DNA from: Acidiluteibacter ferrifornacis
Lineage (GTDB): Bacteria; Bacteroidota; Bacteroidia; Flavobacteriales_E; Vicingaceae
Assembly: GCF_009909615.1 (NCBI RefSeq)
Contig: NZ_WWNE01000012.1
Span: 274,697 to 338,696 of the forward strand
DNA length: 64,000 bases
Direction of reading: 5' to 3'
The translations under genes were made by a program, and so were the position numbers. Positions 62,324 to 64,000 of the stretch are shown here, in pieces (the stretch's first letter is position 1; each line of letters starts with the position of its first letter). The notes beneath the pieces are model-generated. The model saw nothing but the letters and a program-made list of their open reading frames with translations. It had not been told where the DNA came from and did no database searches.

Positions 62324-62681
62324 GTTGATTTCTTGTTCAAAAATTCTTGCTGCAGTATGGATTTAGATGGTTAGCAGCATTTAAAATACGCTTCTGAAGG
62401 ATTTTAATCTTAATTAAGCTTCAGGCTTTGTCAAGTTAAAATTAATGGTGTTCATTGGAATGTTGTCTTTAGTGAAGCTCTCTTGAAAAAAGAAGTAGGA
62501 AAAAATAGTCTTGATTTATAGGTCTTAAGTTTTTTATATGTAATTGTTTATGGCATTTATGAAAAATTGAATAAAATTTAATAAGTGTTTTTACTTAAAA
62601 ATGTCTAGGCGCTTCGGAGTTTAATCGTTAAATTTAGCCCTCACTTTTTAATTAATTATTACTAACTATTAAAATTACAAC
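62324..62681 (+). other. Intergenic stretch with a weak promoter
   Basis: About 360 AT-rich bases. TAAATTTA (62629-62636) resembles the -7 element 46 nt ahead of the next start. No gene, RNA or strong terminator seen. Confidence 0.4.
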
Positions 62682-64000
62682 ATGAAAAAGACTACCTTAT
62701 TTAAAGGAATTAAGTCCACCTTCATTGCTTTATTTTTCGGGATACCTTTTATAGGGAATGCCCAGACTAATATAGCACCTAAGGCCACTGTTACAGCTGA
62801 TGGTGCAGGTGGAGGGGGATGTAGAACAGGGGCATGTTCTACTCTAAACGATTTAAATTATGGAACATGTGGAACTCAAGAAATGTGGATTAGTACAACT
62901 CCCCCAAATGCTGTTGGAGTTGACTTTATTCAATTCGACTTTCCAAATGTAGAAACCTTTGACACTATTATTATTCATCATGGTTCTGCAACTACTAGGT
63001 TTTTAACTGGTGGAACCATACAGTATTTTGATGGATCTTCTTGGATTACTCATTCAAGTTTCTCCAACCTGCCTATGCAGTGTGTTAATAAAATTCCAAT
63101 TTCTAAATTATCTACGGATCGTTTTAGAATTACATCATTTTTAATGCAAGGGACAGGGCAGTTATCAAATCCTAACTTTAGAGAAATTGAGATTATTTCT
63201 GCACCAACTGGTGCAAATGATGCAGCTGTTTTAGCTATCGATTCTCCTTCTGTTTTTTGTGCTGGTTCTCAACCTGTTTATGCAACAATTGCCAATTTGG
63301 GGGTAAATCAAATTAATGCTGTGACAGTAAATTGGGAAGTGAATGGAGTGGCTCAAACACCTGTAAATTATACACAATTGTTGGATACTATAACAGGGGT
63401 AGGTAATTTCAAGGCAACTATAATGCTAGGAACAGCAGTATTTAATGCGGGAGTAAACAATGTAAAAGTGTTTACTTCTAATCCGAACAGTGCAGTAGAT
63501 ACGGTAAATGTAAATGATACAATTTATGCCACACCAACCACAGCAACAGCTCCAACCTCAGTGAATGTGCTAAGTGCAACTTTGAACTCCGCAACTATTG
63601 ATGCAGTTGGCGGAGCAGGAACTGTTGAGTATGAGTTTGGTCCATTAGGTTTTGCACAATCATCAGGAACGATGGGAACGTCACCAACCTCTTTATTTAC
63701 GATTAATGGTTTGACAGCGAGCACTACTTACGATGTTTATGTTCGATCGAATTGTGGAGGTACAGATTCTTCATCATGGGTAGGTCCAATTACTTTCAAT
63801 ACCGCATATGGAGTTCCTTACTATGAAGATTTTGAATTGTTTACCGTTGGTAATGCTGTAAATCCATGGCCTAGAGGATGGAGTTCGACTAACAATTCTT
63901 CTGCGCCAAGATGGGAGTCAGAAGATGCTACGGGAGCCAATGAGAACTCCTTGAATACAGGTCCATTTTACGATAATACGACCCCTTCAACAGTTGGAGG
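62682..64000 (+). CDS. Large secreted adhesin-like protein (partial)
   Basis: ATG at 62682 opens a frame that runs off the right edge (439 codons visible). Signal peptide (cut near GNAQ), then a discoidin-like region (APKATVTADG, DTIIIHHGSA), a CARDB-like stretch (VFCAGSQPVYATIANLGVN), a fibronectin type III domain (NVLSATLNSATIDAV, LTASTTYDVYVRSNCGG) and the start of a MAM-like domain (PYYEDFELF, PWPRGWSS). This order is typical of T9SS-exported surface proteins; a C-terminal sorting domain, if any, is outside the window. Confidence 0.8.
   Translation, partial: MKKTTLFKGIKSTFIALFFGIPFIGNAQTNIAPKATVTADGAGGGGCRTGACSTLNDLNYGTCGTQEMWISTTPPNAVGVDFIQFDFPNVETFDTIIIHHGSATTRFLTGGTIQYFDGSSWITHSSFSNLPMQCVNKIPISKLSTDRFRITSFLMQGTGQLSNPNFREIEIISAPTGANDAAVLAIDSPSVFCAGSQPVYATIANLGVNQINAVTVNWEVNGVAQTPVNYTQLLDTITGVGNFKATIMLGTAVFNAGVNNVKVFTSNPNSAVDTVNVNDTIYATPTTATAPTSVNVLSATLNSATIDAVGGAGTVEYEFGPLGFAQSSGTMGTSPTSLFTINGLTASTTYDVYVRSNCGGTDSSSWVGPITFNTAYGVPYYEDFELFTVGNAVNPWPRGWSSTNNSSAPRWESEDATGANENSLNTGPFYDNTTPSTVG

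Overview
The window looks like a chromosomal segment of a low-GC member of the Bacteroidota, probably Flavobacteriales-like; nothing in it fixes the genus. The signs are two proteins with type IX secretion (T9SS) C-terminal sorting domains, a fused CcoNO cbb3 oxidase subunit, -7 promoter elements of the TAnnTTTG type, a sigma/FecR/TonB-receptor locus and many short lipoproteins.

Layout. 1-11 kb: a microaerobic respiration block. The cbb3 oxidase operon (ccoS-ccoNO-ccoQ-ccoP-ccoG-ccoH-TauE/SafE-like) runs leftward, next to a cysteine-dioxygenase-like cupin, the copper ATPase ccoI and a divergent FNR-type regulator. Three promoters here (ccoS, cupin, ccoI) share a TGAYAnnTATCA palindrome exactly 23 nt upstream of a -7 element, so they look like one FNR regulon. 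11-18 kb: PhnA, an aldehyde dehydrogenase with a strong terminator, and a MacAB-like ABC export operon. 18.5-19.5 kb: a REP-associated (Y1/HUH) transposase between 88-bp direct repeats. 19.5-33 kb: cupin, WG-type, TonB-C-like, lipocalin-like and other envelope proteins, a cation diffusion facilitator, an arylsulfotransferase-like T9SS cargo, an S9 peptidase and a HExxH lipoprotein, plus one lipoprotein gene broken by a frameshift. 33-39 kb: ECF sigma factor, FecR anti-sigma factor, a free-standing STN/beta-repeat protein and a TonB-dependent receptor. 39-43 kb: YdeI-like protein, a T9SS BNR-type protein, GNAT acetyltransferase and an isolated class 1 isoprenoid enzyme.

43-51.2 kb is the most unusual part: six genes, all on the minus strand, separated by long imperfect palindromes that behave like integron attC sites. 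In three consecutive cassettes the short sequence in front of the gene is the reverse complement of the sequence just behind it, the relation expected of integron gene cassettes. No integrase gene is visible, so this would be an integrase-less cassette cluster. Cargo includes a 1259-residue protein with a nuclease-like N-terminus, a SEC-C zinc protein with a membrane partner, a DMP19-type (DUF4375) protein and lipoproteins.

51-64 kb: a DUF2490-like outer-membrane protein, a polytopic membrane protein, a complete RND efflux operon (adaptor, pump, outer-membrane factor), a Cys/Met-metabolism PLP enzyme divergent from an Lrp/AsnC regulator, and the start of a large secreted protein cut by the window edge. 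I saw no tRNA, rRNA or CRISPR array.
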